From Oscillospiraceae bacterium (GTDB lineage: Bacteria > Bacillota > Clostridia > Oscillospirales > Ruminococcaceae), in assembly GCA_028720105.1 (NCBI GenBank), contig JAQYLI010000017.1, positions 62,001-126,000 of the forward strand: a stretch of DNA of 64,000 nt, read 5' to 3'. A program made the translations under genes and the position numbers. Below the pieces are notes generated by a model. It was not told where the DNA came from. It saw only the letters and a program-made list of their open reading frames with translations, and made no database searches. This document shows positions 50,121-58,859 of this stretch, in pieces. The first letter of the stretch is position 1; each line of letters begins with the position of its first letter.

Positions 50121-50972
50121 ATGTATGCACCAAAATTCCCACAGCTGAACATCTTTCTTGAACACATTTTCGAGGGAGCCGAGCAGCAAAGCATTACCCC
50201 CGAAAAAATGCTCACATACGCCAAAGAAGCAGGCTATGACGGACTTGAATGTGACCTGTGGCGGCTGTCGGAAAAGCAGGAAACGAAAAAGCTTTTTGAC
50301 TCCTGCGGACTCTCCGTTTCCTCGGTCTACAATATGTATGACTTTGGTCACGAGGACATTTCCCTTTCAAAGGAAAAGATCTACACCCACCTTGAAACAG
50401 CCGCATATTTCGGCGCAAAGACCGTCCTTGCAGTGCCCGGCTTTATAAACCCAGAGGATAATTTTGATACCGTTCGGGGCAGAATGGCAGAGTCACTTTG
50501 CTATATGTGCGAATCCGCCGAAAAATACGATATAACCGTAACACTCGAGGATTTTGATGACAACTCCGCCCCCTATTCCACATCTGACGGACTTCTGTGG
50601 TTTATGGAAAATGTAAAGGGACTGGGATTTACCTTTGATACGGGAAATTTCGCCTACAGCCTTGAAAACGCCGAGGACGCATACATAAAGCTCAGAAAAT
50701 ACATATCCCACGTTCACCTCAAGGACCGCTCCCGAGACAGTTCACGTGCAAACGCCGATAACACCAACGGCATGCCCGACCTTTCGGGACGAGTAATGTA
50801 CCCATGTGAGGTGGGAAACGGCTATATCGGCATAGAGGGGCTTGTAAAAAAGCTTCTGAATGACGATTATAACGGCAGCTTTTCAATCGAGCATTTCGGA
50901 GCAAACGATCAGCTTATGTATATGAAAAAGTCCGCCGAAAACGTATTAAGAATGATAAAGGAGATGTCATAA
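50121..50972 (+). CDS. Sugar phosphate isomerase/epimerase-like TIM barrel protein
   Basis: A 283-residue cytosolic protein of the xylose-isomerase-like/AP-endonuclease-2 barrel family. Blocks: AGYDGLECDLWRLSEKQETK (near 33), AAYFGAKTVLAVPGFINPEDN (near 94), TVTLEDFDDNSAPYST (metal-binding Glu near 138), TFDTGNFAYSLENAEDAYI (Asp near 178), HVHLKDRSRD (His near 200) and FSIEHFGANDQ. The four metal-ligand positions are kept, so it should bind a divalent metal and act on a sugar or sugar alcohol. Start follows GAAAGGAACAC. It shares one base with the next gene. Confidence 0.87.
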   Translation: MYAPKFPQLNIFLEHIFEGAEQQSITPEKMLTYAKEAGYDGLECDLWRLSEKQETKKLFDSCGLSVSSVYNMYDFGHEDISLSKEKIYTHLETAAYFGAKTVLAVPGFINPEDNFDTVRGRMAESLCYMCESAEKYDITVTLEDFDDNSAPYSTSDGLLWFMENVKGLGFTFDTGNFAYSLENAEDAYIKLRKYISHVHLKDRSRDSSRANADNTNGMPDLSGRVMYPCEVGNGYIGIEGLVKKLLNDDYNGSFSIEHFGANDQLMYMKKSAENVLRMIKEMS

Positions 50973-51214
50973 TGAACGAAAAAATAACAGCAGTCTGCAC
51001 GGATATGATAAACGGCAAGCTGAGCTTTGAAGCCTTTTACGACAAGCTCACCAACCTATGCGAGGACACACGCACCGATGAGGACACCGCCTGCCTTCTG
51101 GAAGATGTGCTAATGGAGCTTGAAATGATAAGCTCGGAAACAAAATCAAAAAAGGCTCTGAATGATACCGCAAAGGAATGTGCAGAGCGAATACTTAAGG
51201 AGCTTTCAAAATGA
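50972..51214 (+). CDS. Small acidic helical protein
   Basis: An 80-residue soluble protein, mostly helical, beginning MNEKITAVCTDMINGKLSFE and ending CAERILKELSK. No motif recognised. Its ATG overlaps the last base of the isomerase-like gene (TAATG), and its stop overlaps the ThuA-like start (ATGA), so it is translated as part of this tight cluster. That position is the best clue that it matters for the pathway; it might be a subunit or an adaptor. Confidence 0.72.
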   Translation: MNEKITAVCTDMINGKLSFEAFYDKLTNLCEDTRTDEDTACLLEDVLMELEMISSETKSKKALNDTAKECAERILKELSK

Positions 51215-51933
51215 TAAACGTGCTTATCTGGAACGAATATATCCACGAAAAAGAACAGCCCGAGGTTGCAAAAATCTACCCCCAGGGAATACACAAAGCA
51301 ATAGGCAAATATCTCGCCAAAGACGAAAGCATTTCCGTTAAATACGCAACTCTTGATATGCCACAAAACGGCATTACAAAGGAAATACTTGAAGATACCG
51401 ACGTGCTTATATGGTGGGGACATCAGGCGCATGACAGGGTAAGCGATGAAACGGTACGGCTTGTCACCGAACGTGTAAACGGCGGAATGGGCTTTATCCC
51501 CCTCCATTCAGCCCATCACAGCAGGATTTTCAAGGCACTCTGCGGCACCTCCTGCAATCTGAAATGGCGGCACGGCGACAGGGAGCGCATATGGTGCGTT
51601 TCCCCCTCCCACCCAATAGCAATGGGAATACCCGAGCATTTTGAGCTGCCACGTGAGGAGATGTACGGTGAACCTTTTGATATACCTACACCTGACGAAA
51701 CAGTTTTTATGGGCTGGTTTGCAGGCGGAGAGGTATTCCGAAGCGGCGTGACATTCAGACGGGGTGCAGGACGGATATTTTATTTTCAGCCGGGTCACGA
51801 GGAATACCCCGTCTATCACGATGAAAACGTGCTGAAAATAATCTCAAACGCCGTAAAATGGGCAGCGCCTCAGCGCAGAGAGAGCCAAAATATCCCCTGC
51901 ACCAATCCCGAACCCCTTGAGAAAGGACTTTGA
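51211..51933 (+). CDS. ThuA-like domain protein (trehalose-utilisation type)
   Basis: A 240-residue protein with the ThuA fold, a class I glutamine-amidotransferase-like flavodoxin fold. In rhizobia ThuA helps use trehalose and related sugars through 3-keto intermediates. INVLIWNEYIHEKEQPEVAKIYP at the start, LIWWGHQAHDRVSDETVRLV near 67, FIPLHSAHHSRIFKALCGTSC near 95, and the end RIFYFQPGHEEYPVYHDENVLKII are family features. It overlaps the previous gene by four bases. Together with the sugar-isomerase-like gene, this argues for metabolism of an unusual sugar. Confidence 0.9.
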   Translation: MINVLIWNEYIHEKEQPEVAKIYPQGIHKAIGKYLAKDESISVKYATLDMPQNGITKEILEDTDVLIWWGHQAHDRVSDETVRLVTERVNGGMGFIPLHSAHHSRIFKALCGTSCNLKWRHGDRERIWCVSPSHPIAMGIPEHFELPREEMYGEPFDIPTPDETVFMGWFAGGEVFRSGVTFRRGAGRIFYFQPGHEEYPVYHDENVLKIISNAVKWAAPQRRESQNIPCTNPEPLEKGL

Positions 51934-51938
51934 TAAAA

Positions 51939-52769
51939 ATGTATTATCTCGGAACAGACATAGGCGGTTCTGCGGTGAAGCTTGTCGCCGCAGATGAAAA
52001 GGGAAATATCCTTGCCCGCCGAAAATACGCCGCCGACGGCAGCGGAGAAAAGCTTGAAAATGAGACCCGAAAAATGCTTTCCGAAGCCCATATTGCCGTA
52101 CCGCCCTCCCATATCTTCCTTACGGGAGCAGGCTCGGACATTGCCGAAAACCGCTTTGAAAATATCCCCCGTACCTGCTTTGAGGAATTCGGCTGCTTCG
52201 GCAGAGGTGCCGTAGCTTTAAGCGGCATTGACAAGGCGGTCATTGTGAGCATAGGAACGGGAACTGCCTTTGTAATTGCCGATAAAAATAATTTCACTCA
52301 TATCGGCGGCAGCGGCGTAGGCGGCGGCACCCTCACAGGACTTGCAGGACTTACGGTAAACGTTACGGACAGCGACAAGCTTAACAGCCTTATCTCCGAG
52401 GGAAACCCCGCAAAGGTTGACCTTACAATGGGCGATATCTGCAAAGGGACGCTTGGAGGACTTGCCGCCGATGTGACCGCCGCAAATTTCGGCAGCCGCC
52501 ATATGTCCCACGACCCTGCCGATATAGCTGCAGGCATTTCAAATATGATATTTCAGACCGCAGGAGTAATGGCGGCATTTGCCTGCAAGGGAACGGATAT
52601 AACAAACGCCGTATTTGTGGGAGCAATGACCGAAATACCCGAGGGAAAAGCGGTACTTGAAGCGGTGGGACAGCTTCACGGACTTACATTCACCGTCCCC
52701 GAAAACGGAGCGTACGCAGGAGCGCTGGGCGCAATATTATGGGGACTTGAAAGGGAAAAATTATTATGA
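51939..52769 (+). CDS. coaW: Type II pantothenate kinase
   Basis: A 276-residue kinase of the ASKHA fold that phosphorylates pantothenate, the first step of coenzyme A synthesis. Phosphate-1 motif YLGTDIGGSAVKLV at the start, then SIGTGTAFVI near 103 and GGSGVGGGTLTGLAGL near 121, as in the Staphylococcus enzyme and human PanK. ATG 51939 follows AAAGGA by 11 bases; the in-frame TTG at 51930 is too close to that site. It overlaps the next gene by four bases (ATGA). Its presence inside a sugar-like cluster may be chance. Confidence 0.88.
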   Translation: MYYLGTDIGGSAVKLVAADEKGNILARRKYAADGSGEKLENETRKMLSEAHIAVPPSHIFLTGAGSDIAENRFENIPRTCFEEFGCFGRGAVALSGIDKAVIVSIGTGTAFVIADKNNFTHIGGSGVGGGTLTGLAGLTVNVTDSDKLNSLISEGNPAKVDLTMGDICKGTLGGLAADVTAANFGSRHMSHDPADIAAGISNMIFQTAGVMAAFACKGTDITNAVFVGAMTEIPEGKAVLEAVGQLHGLTFTVPENGAYAGALGAILWGLEREKLL

Positions 52770-53332
52770 GAAAGACCTTCAACGCCCTTGACATCTCAAA
52801 AAGGGTGATATCGGAACGAGTCAGCGAAGGCGATATCTGCATAGACGCCACCGCAGGACGGGGAAATGACACAGCTTTCCTCTGTGAGCTTACGGGAAAA
52901 AGCGGCAGGGTCATAGCCTTTGATATCCAGTCAGACGCAATAGAAAGCACAAAACAGCTTCTTTCGGAAAAAGGTCTTTCGGACAGAGCGGAGCTTATCC
53001 TCGGAAGTCATACGGATATGGACAAATACGCCGCCGAGGGAACAGTTTCCTGCATAACCTTTAATTTCGGCTGGCTCCCCGGGGGAGACCACACCGTCCA
53101 CACACAAAAGGAAACCAGCCTTGAAGCGGTAAAGAAAGCCCTGCGCCTTATAAAAAAGGGCGGGCTTATATCAATGATACTTTACTACGGCAGAGATACG
53201 GGCTTTGAGGAAAAGGAAGCGCTTCTTGAATTTGTCAAAACCATCGACAGCAAGGAATACACCGTAATAACTGCCGAATTTTCCAACCGACCCAACTGCC
53301 CGCCTATCCCCATTTTCATTCTCAGGGAATGA
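52766..53332 (+). CDS. mnmM: tRNA 5-aminomethyl-2-thiouridine methyltransferase MnmM-like (YtqB)
   Basis: A 188-residue class I SAM methyltransferase of the YtqB/MnmM family, which finishes the mnm5(s2)U modification at the tRNA wobble position in Gram-positive bacteria. It has DATAGRGNDTAFLCEL (motif I, near 28), AFDIQSDAIESTKQLL near 50, FNFGWLPGGDHTVHT (family-specific, near 93) and LYYGRDTG with a final RPNCPPIPIFILRE. The last 11 bases overlap the 3' end of the convergent PAP2 gene. Confidence 0.88.
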   Translation: MRKTFNALDISKRVISERVSEGDICIDATAGRGNDTAFLCELTGKSGRVIAFDIQSDAIESTKQLLSEKGLSDRAELILGSHTDMDKYAAEGTVSCITFNFGWLPGGDHTVHTQKETSLEAVKKALRLIKKGGLISMILYYGRDTGFEEKEALLEFVKTIDSKEYTVITAEFSNRPNCPPIPIFILRE

Positions 53333-53849
53333 CATAAAATCCGATAATGGCAGGTATGACTGCAAGCACCGCCCCGAAAACCACATCAAGAGGAAAATGC
53401 ACCCCCATAAGCGGACGGGAAACCGCAATCAGAGCCGCAAGCACAAGCAGAATTATCCCCACAGGCAGATTAACATAAAAACAAGCAAACGCAATGACCA
53501 CCGCACAGGCAGTATGGCGGCTGGGGCAGGACTTGCCTTTGGTGGCTTTGGGCAGCACGGGTTTTATGGGATATTTCTCATAAGGACGGGGCGCATTTAT
53601 ACCCTTCCTCACTGCTGTAACAAGCAGAAAAACAAAACCGGGAACAGCCACAGCCTTAATTATCCGCATATCCCGATTTATCCCGAGATACGCAAGCAGG
53701 ATAATATAAGCCACATACATTATCACCGTTGAAGCCGTCTTAAATTTTTTCAGCGCCTTGATACGCCCACTTGATGACGTAAAAAAATCATACACCAAAG
53801 GATATTTTTTATAATAATCCTCGCAGTGATTATTGTAAAAATTTGTCAT
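53322..53849 (-). CDS. PAP2-family membrane phosphatase
   Basis: A 175-residue integral membrane phosphatase with about five spans. The three-part acid phosphatase signature is present: KGINAPRPYEKYP, CPSRHTACAVVIA and SRPLMGVHFPLDVVFGA (active histidine near 155). It acts on the outer face of the membrane on phosphatidic-acid-like or undecaprenyl-pyrophosphate-like lipids. ATG 53849 follows AAAGG; the in-frame codons up to 53876 lie upstream of that site. Its 3' end overlaps mnmM on the other strand. Confidence 0.88.
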   Translation of the reverse strand: MTNFYNNHCEDYYKKYPLVYDFFTSSSGRIKALKKFKTASTVIMYVAYIILLAYLGINRDMRIIKAVAVPGFVFLLVTAVRKGINAPRPYEKYPIKPVLPKATKGKSCPSRHTACAVVIAFACFYVNLPVGIILLVLAALIAVSRPLMGVHFPLDVVFGAVLAVIPAIIGFYVIP

Positions 53850-53893
53850 AAAATAAAACCTTTCCCGGAAAATCATAGAAAAAAGGAGAACCT

Positions 53894-55024
53894 ATGCCCG
53901 AAAAGAAGAAGCTTTCAAAAAATATTATTGCAATGGTGATAATACTTGCCCTCTCCGCAGCCGCAAATATTATCGCCGCACTAAGCTCCTCTGCCGCAGA
54001 CTTTTATATGAGACATATCTTCGCTCCCCTGTCTGACATCATAAGCACAGTTACGGGGATACTGCCCTTTTCCCTGGGAGAAATACTCATAGCCCTCGGC
54101 ATACTTCTGCTCATTGCCACACCCTTTGTAGTCATTATCGGAGCGGTGAAAAAGAAAAAAGGACTTTTAAAAGGCTTCGGCATATTTTTCGGCTGGGCGC
54201 TTATCTACATAATTTTTACCGAAACATTTAACTGCTTTGTGCTCTACCGCACAACGGAATTTTCCCTAAAATACCATAACAGCACAGGAGCCGCAGGCTT
54301 TACCTCGGAGCAGCTTTCACAGCTTTGTGAGGAAACCATACTGAGCGCCAATGCCCTTGCGGAAGAGATATCCCGTGACGAAAAGGGAAATATGCTCCTC
54401 CCCGATAATTTCGACAGCATCGCCGAACGTGCAATGAATATCCTTGCGGAGGAATACCCCGAACTAAAAGGCGTATGCCCCGACCCGAAGAAAATAAACG
54501 GCGCAGTAATGACAAGCTTTGATTTGCAGGGCATATATTTTCCATTTACTCTCGAGGCAAATTATAACAAAGCCCTCAGCCCCGCCCGAGTTCCCTGCAC
54601 AGTAATGCACGAGCTGAGCCACTTAAAAGGCTTTATCAGAGAGGACGAAGCAGGCTTTATAGCATACAGAGCCTGCCTTGAAGCCGAGGAACCCGAGGTG
54701 AGATACAGCGGACATATCAGCGCAATGAACTATCTCCTCTCCGCCTGCAAAAAGTCACTTTCCTATGAAGAATACCTTCGTCTGTGCTCCCTCGTCTCCC
54801 CGCTTGTAAGACAGGACAATACCTTTGTAAGCGAGGAATATATGGAGTATATCCGACAAAAAGCCGTTATCTCCACCGAAAAAACACAGGCAGCCTCCGC
54901 AAAGGCAATAGATGTAACACTTAAAATAGGCGGCGTGTCCGACGGAAAACGCAGCTACGGACGAATGGTAGACCTGCTGCTTGAGTACCGCTATTATGTG
55001 AAAGATGAAGTCACCTCTCCATAA
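53894..55024 (+). CDS. DUF3810 membrane protein with zincin-like HExxH motif
   Basis: A 376-residue membrane protein. Three spans lie in the first 120 residues, followed by an extracytoplasmic or cytosolic domain carrying MHELSHLKGFIREDEAGFIA (near 238), which is an HExxH-x-x-G-x-x-x-E/D zinc-peptidase pattern as in the DUF3810 family. The peptidase role is inferred from the motif. ATG follows AAAAGGAGAACC. Its last 14 bases overlap the convergent HD-domain gene. Confidence 0.88.
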   Translation: MPEKKKLSKNIIAMVIILALSAAANIIAALSSSAADFYMRHIFAPLSDIISTVTGILPFSLGEILIALGILLLIATPFVVIIGAVKKKKGLLKGFGIFFGWALIYIIFTETFNCFVLYRTTEFSLKYHNSTGAAGFTSEQLSQLCEETILSANALAEEISRDEKGNMLLPDNFDSIAERAMNILAEEYPELKGVCPDPKKINGAVMTSFDLQGIYFPFTLEANYNKALSPARVPCTVMHELSHLKGFIREDEAGFIAYRACLEAEEPEVRYSGHISAMNYLLSACKKSLSYEEYLRLCSLVSPLVRQDNTFVSEEYMEYIRQKAVISTEKTQAASAKAIDVTLKIGGVSDGKRSYGRMVDLLLEYRYYVKDEVTSP

Positions 55025-55613
55025 AATAGCTTGCCTCCATATCGGCAGCGTGAAGAGCATAGGCAAGGGGAAACTGCTCAAAGGCTCTGCCCACAAGATT
55101 GATATCCTCGCTGCCCGAAAAGCCCATATGAAAGCGGATAGCAAAAGCTTCTTCACGAGACAAACGCATAAAGCCCGTGATTATGTAAACGGATTTTTCC
55201 CCATGACCATAGGGCAAACGGTCATCAATGGTGTAATAAGGCACCTTTTCCCAAACGCCCTGATCGTTTTTGGCATTACGAAAATCCGTCTTGTAAAAAT
55301 TCACCTTGCATATGTCGTGGAGAAGCGCAATAATAGCCCTTGTCTCCTTGTCGGCTGAAAGTCCGTACAGCTCCTTAACTCTGGGACGGTCGAGATAATC
55401 GCAGAGACAGTCATAAACGTTCAGACTGTGTTCAAGAAGCCCGCCCTCATAGGAGCCGTGATAACGGGTGCTTGCAGGAGCGGTGAAGAAATCACTCTTG
55501 GAGGAAAGCAGGTATTCAAGAAGCTTGTCTCCTCCCTCACGCTTAACGTTCTCGCTGTAGATGTCAATAAAACGCTGCTTCAAAGCAGCAATATCGAGTG
55601 CAGCATCTTTCAT
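55011..55613 (-). CDS. HD-domain phosphohydrolase
   Basis: A 200-residue HD-superfamily hydrolase with the metal-binding pattern GGLLEHSLNVYDCL (His near 61), IALLHDICKVNFYK (HD near 98) and later RFHMGF. It probably cleaves a nucleotide or another phosphate ester. The N-terminal helix (LKQRFIDIYSENV) and length fit a family of small HD proteins common in Clostridia, often called nucleotidase- or hydrolase-like. Start ATG 55613 follows GAAAGGACATC. The 3' end overlaps the DUF3810 gene. Confidence 0.85.
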   Translation of the reverse strand: MKDAALDIAALKQRFIDIYSENVKREGGDKLLEYLLSSKSDFFTAPASTRYHGSYEGGLLEHSLNVYDCLCDYLDRPRVKELYGLSADKETRAIIALLHDICKVNFYKTDFRNAKNDQGVWEKVPYYTIDDRLPYGHGEKSVYIITGFMRLSREEAFAIRFHMGFSGSEDINLVGRAFEQFPLAYALHAADMEASYFMER

Positions 55614-55653
55614 TGATGTGATGTCCTTTCAAAAATCAAAATAAAGCCAAAAA

Positions 55654-58146
55654 TTATTTACCTAAACCCAAAGCCTCAAAATAAGAAACAGTCCTGATAT
55701 TTCCCGCCAGCTCCTCGGGTGTAATGCCCGCAGGGAGCTTTGCTTTGCTCACATAGACCCCCGCCGTGTCCCCGTGAAGGTCGAACCAGTTGTCCGAGAA
55801 CAGGCAGTCACCGTCCAAAAGCTCAAGACAAACACTCTTTGCAAAAGCATTTGCAGAAACCACTATCTTGAACTTGTTTCCCATATCGGCAGCGGCAACC
55901 GAAAGCTTCGGGTCAAGGAAACGGAAACTCTTTGGCTGAACGAACATAAAGGTTCCCGAAGAAAGCCTTATGCCCTTTTCCATAATGGTGTATTCGATGT
56001 ACGCCTTGTCCCTCATATCAGAAGAAATGCCCGTGTTTTCGGGAGTGAGAACAATGTGATCCTCGGCGGCAAGGGGTTTTACTATCACATTTTCCATTCC
56101 CTGAGCAATAACATCTCCCGTATTCATACGTGACCGCCACCTGATAACAGCGGAAAATTCCTCTTGTCTCTCCGAGGAAACGTTCAGACGGATATTATCC
56201 TTGTCCTCCCCGTCGGCGGAAATGAGAACAGGCGCATAGAATTTCCGTGCATTGTAATGAAGTGCCTTCCAGCGATGATAATAATCTACAGACGACCAGG
56301 AAATAACGGGATTTGAGTCGTTCACCTGCCAGTACAGCGAACCCATACAAACGCCCCTGTTTCGCCGCATATGCTCAACATTTAACCGCACCGCGTCCGA
56401 CTGCACCATCTGAGTGGCATAAACAAGCCCCTCAAAGGTGTAGGGATAATGGGACATCTGCGCCAGGTAATACATAATTTTTTCATTGCCGTCCTCGCAC
56501 TTCTGATGTGCCTCCATTACGGGAGACATCAGATTGAGGTCTCCCTCCTCTGCAAATTTCCGAACAGTCCTTATTGACGGAATAGACTCGAAGCCGTATT
56601 CGGAGCAGAAGCGGAATTTGTAGCTGTAATAATCGGTAAAGGGCTTTAAGCTGTGCCATACCGCCCAGTAATGCTGATCGCCCTTGTTGTTTGCGCCGCT
56701 GTCATTAAAGCCGCCGCCCGATGACGGTGACGAGGGGTGATAAAATGTCACAGGGTCGTAAAATTCAAGCACCTTCGGAATAAGCGCCTCAAAAAGTCTG
56801 AGATAATCCTTCTTGTACTCGGGGTCGGCATCAATTCCCCAGTATTGCCACATAGACTCTATCTCATTGTTGCCGCACCACATTGCAAGAGAGGGATGAT
56901 TTCTCAAACGCTTGATATTGTCAACAACTTCGTTCTTTACATTGCTGCAAAAATCCACATCTGCACGGTACACAGAGCAGGCAAACATAAAGTCCTGCCA
57001 AACAAGAAGTCCCAGCCTGTCGCAGGCGTCGTAAAAATAATCCTCGGGATAATATCCGCCGCCCCAGACGCGTATCATATTGAAATTCGCCATCACGCAC
57101 TGCTTTAAAAGCTTTTCGGTCTTTTTGGCGCTGCACCTTGAAATTATCTGATCCTCGGGAATGTAATTCGCACCCATAGCAAAAATTTTAATGCCGTTTA
57201 CCACAAAAGCAAATTCCTCTCCATCACCCTCGCTGTCAGGAGTGCGGCTTACGGTAACCGTCCTGAGACCAATATTTTCGCAGTGTTCGTCCACCTCTTC
57301 TCCCTTGTCATAAAGCCTTACGGAAAGAGCATAAAGGGGTTGTGCGCCGTAATTGTGAGGATACCAAAGCTCCGCATTTTCGATATCGCAGGAAAGACAA
57401 ACCTTCCGCTCCTCCCCGAACTCAGCGGACATCTCATATTCCACGCCGCCCGGAGCCGTAACAAACGCCTTAACGGACAGCTCTTCGGAGCATTTCCTGC
57501 CTGCGGTAACTTCAATACTCAGCCCCACAATTCCCTCGTCAACCCTGCTGTGGTCCTGCCTTACATATACCCCGTCAATAACGCCGCCCCTTACGCCGAT
57601 AAGCTCCACGTCACGCCATATGCCCATATCGGGGAGCTTGGGACCCCAGTCCCAGCCGAACATATAATGCGCCTTTCGGATATGAGGATAGCCCGCAACA
57701 GTAGAAGCCACGCCCCAAAGCGGCTCCTTTTCGTTTTTCTCACGGATAAATTTAAGGGGCGAGAAAATATTCACCCTCAGCACATTCCCCACAGGCATAA
57801 TAATGTCCGTAACATCAAAAACATATTCCCTGTGCATATTCTCAGCCGTGCCGATCACATTGCCGTTCAGGACTATTTCGGCAAGAGTGTCAATGCCGTA
57901 AAATTTAAGCAGCACCCTGTCCGAAGAAAACAGCTCCTCGTCCGCATCAAAGCTCCGTTCAAAGGCAATGTCCCTGTCTGAGATATCCGTTGAAATATAT
58001 TCATTCTCCCGATAATATGGGTCGTCCATAAGCCCCTCTCTGAGCATTGCCGAATACAGCGAGCCGGGAACATTTACGGGAATACAAAGCTTGTCGGGTT
58101 CGTTTATATCGGAAAGAGTCCATTGTCCGTTAAGAGAGAATTTCAT
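55654..58146 (-). CDS. Beta-mannosidase, glycoside hydrolase family 2
   Basis: An 830-residue enzyme that removes beta-1,4-linked mannose from the ends of manno-oligosaccharides. No signal peptide, so it acts in the cytosol on imported sugars. Jelly-roll at 1-185 (LNGQWTLSDINEPD, GWDWGPKLPDMGIWRDV), Ig-like domain, then the barrel from about 300. Acid/base Glu428 is in LAMWCGNNEIES and the nucleophile Glu516 in FCSEYGFESIPS. The mannosidase-specific WGGGYYPEDYFYDACDRLG is near 361. C-terminal Ig-like parts follow. Start ATG 58146 follows GAAAGGACGG. It is monocistronic, with a consensus promoter at 58222-58250. No mannan porter or epimerase is next to it. Confidence 0.95.
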   Translation of the reverse strand: MKFSLNGQWTLSDINEPDKLCIPVNVPGSLYSAMLREGLMDDPYYRENEYISTDISDRDIAFERSFDADEELFSSDRVLLKFYGIDTLAEIVLNGNVIGTAENMHREYVFDVTDIIMPVGNVLRVNIFSPLKFIREKNEKEPLWGVASTVAGYPHIRKAHYMFGWDWGPKLPDMGIWRDVELIGVRGGVIDGVYVRQDHSRVDEGIVGLSIEVTAGRKCSEELSVKAFVTAPGGVEYEMSAEFGEERKVCLSCDIENAELWYPHNYGAQPLYALSVRLYDKGEEVDEHCENIGLRTVTVSRTPDSEGDGEEFAFVVNGIKIFAMGANYIPEDQIISRCSAKKTEKLLKQCVMANFNMIRVWGGGYYPEDYFYDACDRLGLLVWQDFMFACSVYRADVDFCSNVKNEVVDNIKRLRNHPSLAMWCGNNEIESMWQYWGIDADPEYKKDYLRLFEALIPKVLEFYDPVTFYHPSSPSSGGGFNDSGANNKGDQHYWAVWHSLKPFTDYYSYKFRFCSEYGFESIPSIRTVRKFAEEGDLNLMSPVMEAHQKCEDGNEKIMYYLAQMSHYPYTFEGLVYATQMVQSDAVRLNVEHMRRNRGVCMGSLYWQVNDSNPVISWSSVDYYHRWKALHYNARKFYAPVLISADGEDKDNIRLNVSSERQEEFSAVIRWRSRMNTGDVIAQGMENVIVKPLAAEDHIVLTPENTGISSDMRDKAYIEYTIMEKGIRLSSGTFMFVQPKSFRFLDPKLSVAAADMGNKFKIVVSANAFAKSVCLELLDGDCLFSDNWFDLHGDTAGVYVSKAKLPAGITPEELAGNIRTVSYFEALGLGK

Positions 58147-58221
58147 ATGTGTACCGTCCTTTCATAGCTTTATTATTTATTATTAAAAAAAGAAACAAAG
58201 CAAACTATTCATTATCCATTT

Positions 58222-58250
58222 ATTATAGCACATCTGTTTCCAAATGTCAA
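58222..58250 (-). promoter_or_regulatory. Sigma-A promoter of the beta-mannosidase gene
   Basis: Perfect TTGACA (58245-58250), 17-base spacer, TATAAT (58222-58227) with extended TG on the minus strand. It starts directly after the terminator of the upstream gene. Confidence 0.8.
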
Positions 58251-58263
58251 TAGCAAAATAAAA

Positions 58264-58290
58264 ATTTCCCGAAAAAATTTTTCGGGAAAT
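58264..58290 (-). terminator. Terminator of the histidine phosphatase gene
   Basis: ATTTCCCGAAA and TTTCGGGAAAT pair (58264-58290), followed by a T-run on the minus strand. Confidence 0.8.
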
Positions 58291-58303
58291 CGAAAAAAAC
58301 TTA

Positions 58304-58843
58304 TTATTTTTCTCCCCATCTCAGCTCGCAGTTGCCCATAAAGAAATGAGCAAATTCGTCACGGGTCATATCCCGAAAATAAGTCTCAATAACCCTGCAA
58401 ACGCCGCCGTGACAAACAAGAAGTATATTTTTATCGGGATATTTCTCATACAGCTCGTCGATAAGCCCATAAACCCTGTTCACAAGGTCAAAAACCGACT
58501 CGCCGCCCCCTGCCATACGGCAGCCGAATTCCAGCTTGTTTTCAAGGAAACCCTCTGTGTCACGGGGCTTGCCCTCGAAGCTGCCGTAATCCCATTCAAT
58601 GAGCCGCTTGTCATAAACAGGCGTGATGCCCAGTGCCGCCGCCGCATAGCCTGCGGTGTCCCTCGCCCGTTTCATCGGCGAACATACAATCATATCAATG
58701 TCACTATGCTCCGCCGCAAGCCTGTCTGCAAGTTCTTTTGCCTGCAAATGACCTTTTTCGCTCAGTTCAATGTCCGTTCTTCCGCAGATGATGTTCCTGC
58801 TGTTCCATTCGGTCTCACCGTGTCGGGTAAAGTAAAGTTTCAT
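58304..58843 (-). CDS. Histidine phosphatase family protein
   Basis: A 179-residue phosphatase of the phosphoglycerate mutase-like branch. The catalytic RHGET is at residues 7-11 (MKLYFTRHGETEWN), SPMKRARDTA near 55, and the second catalytic histidine in VCHGGVCRVIE near 145. Size and motifs match CobC-type or broad-specificity phosphatases (alpha-ribazole phosphatase, phosphoglycerate phosphatase). No cobalamin genes are near, so the substrate is open. Start ATG 58843 has GAAAGAGA upstream. It follows the esterase-like gene by 16 bases and probably shares its transcript. Confidence 0.88.
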   Translation of the reverse strand: MKLYFTRHGETEWNSRNIICGRTDIELSEKGHLQAKELADRLAAEHSDIDMIVCSPMKRARDTAGYAAAALGITPVYDKRLIEWDYGSFEGKPRDTEGFLENKLEFGCRMAGGGESVFDLVNRVYGLIDELYEKYPDKNILLVCHGGVCRVIETYFRDMTRDEFAHFFMGNCELRWGEK

Positions 58844-58859
58844 ATCATTTCTCTTTCTG

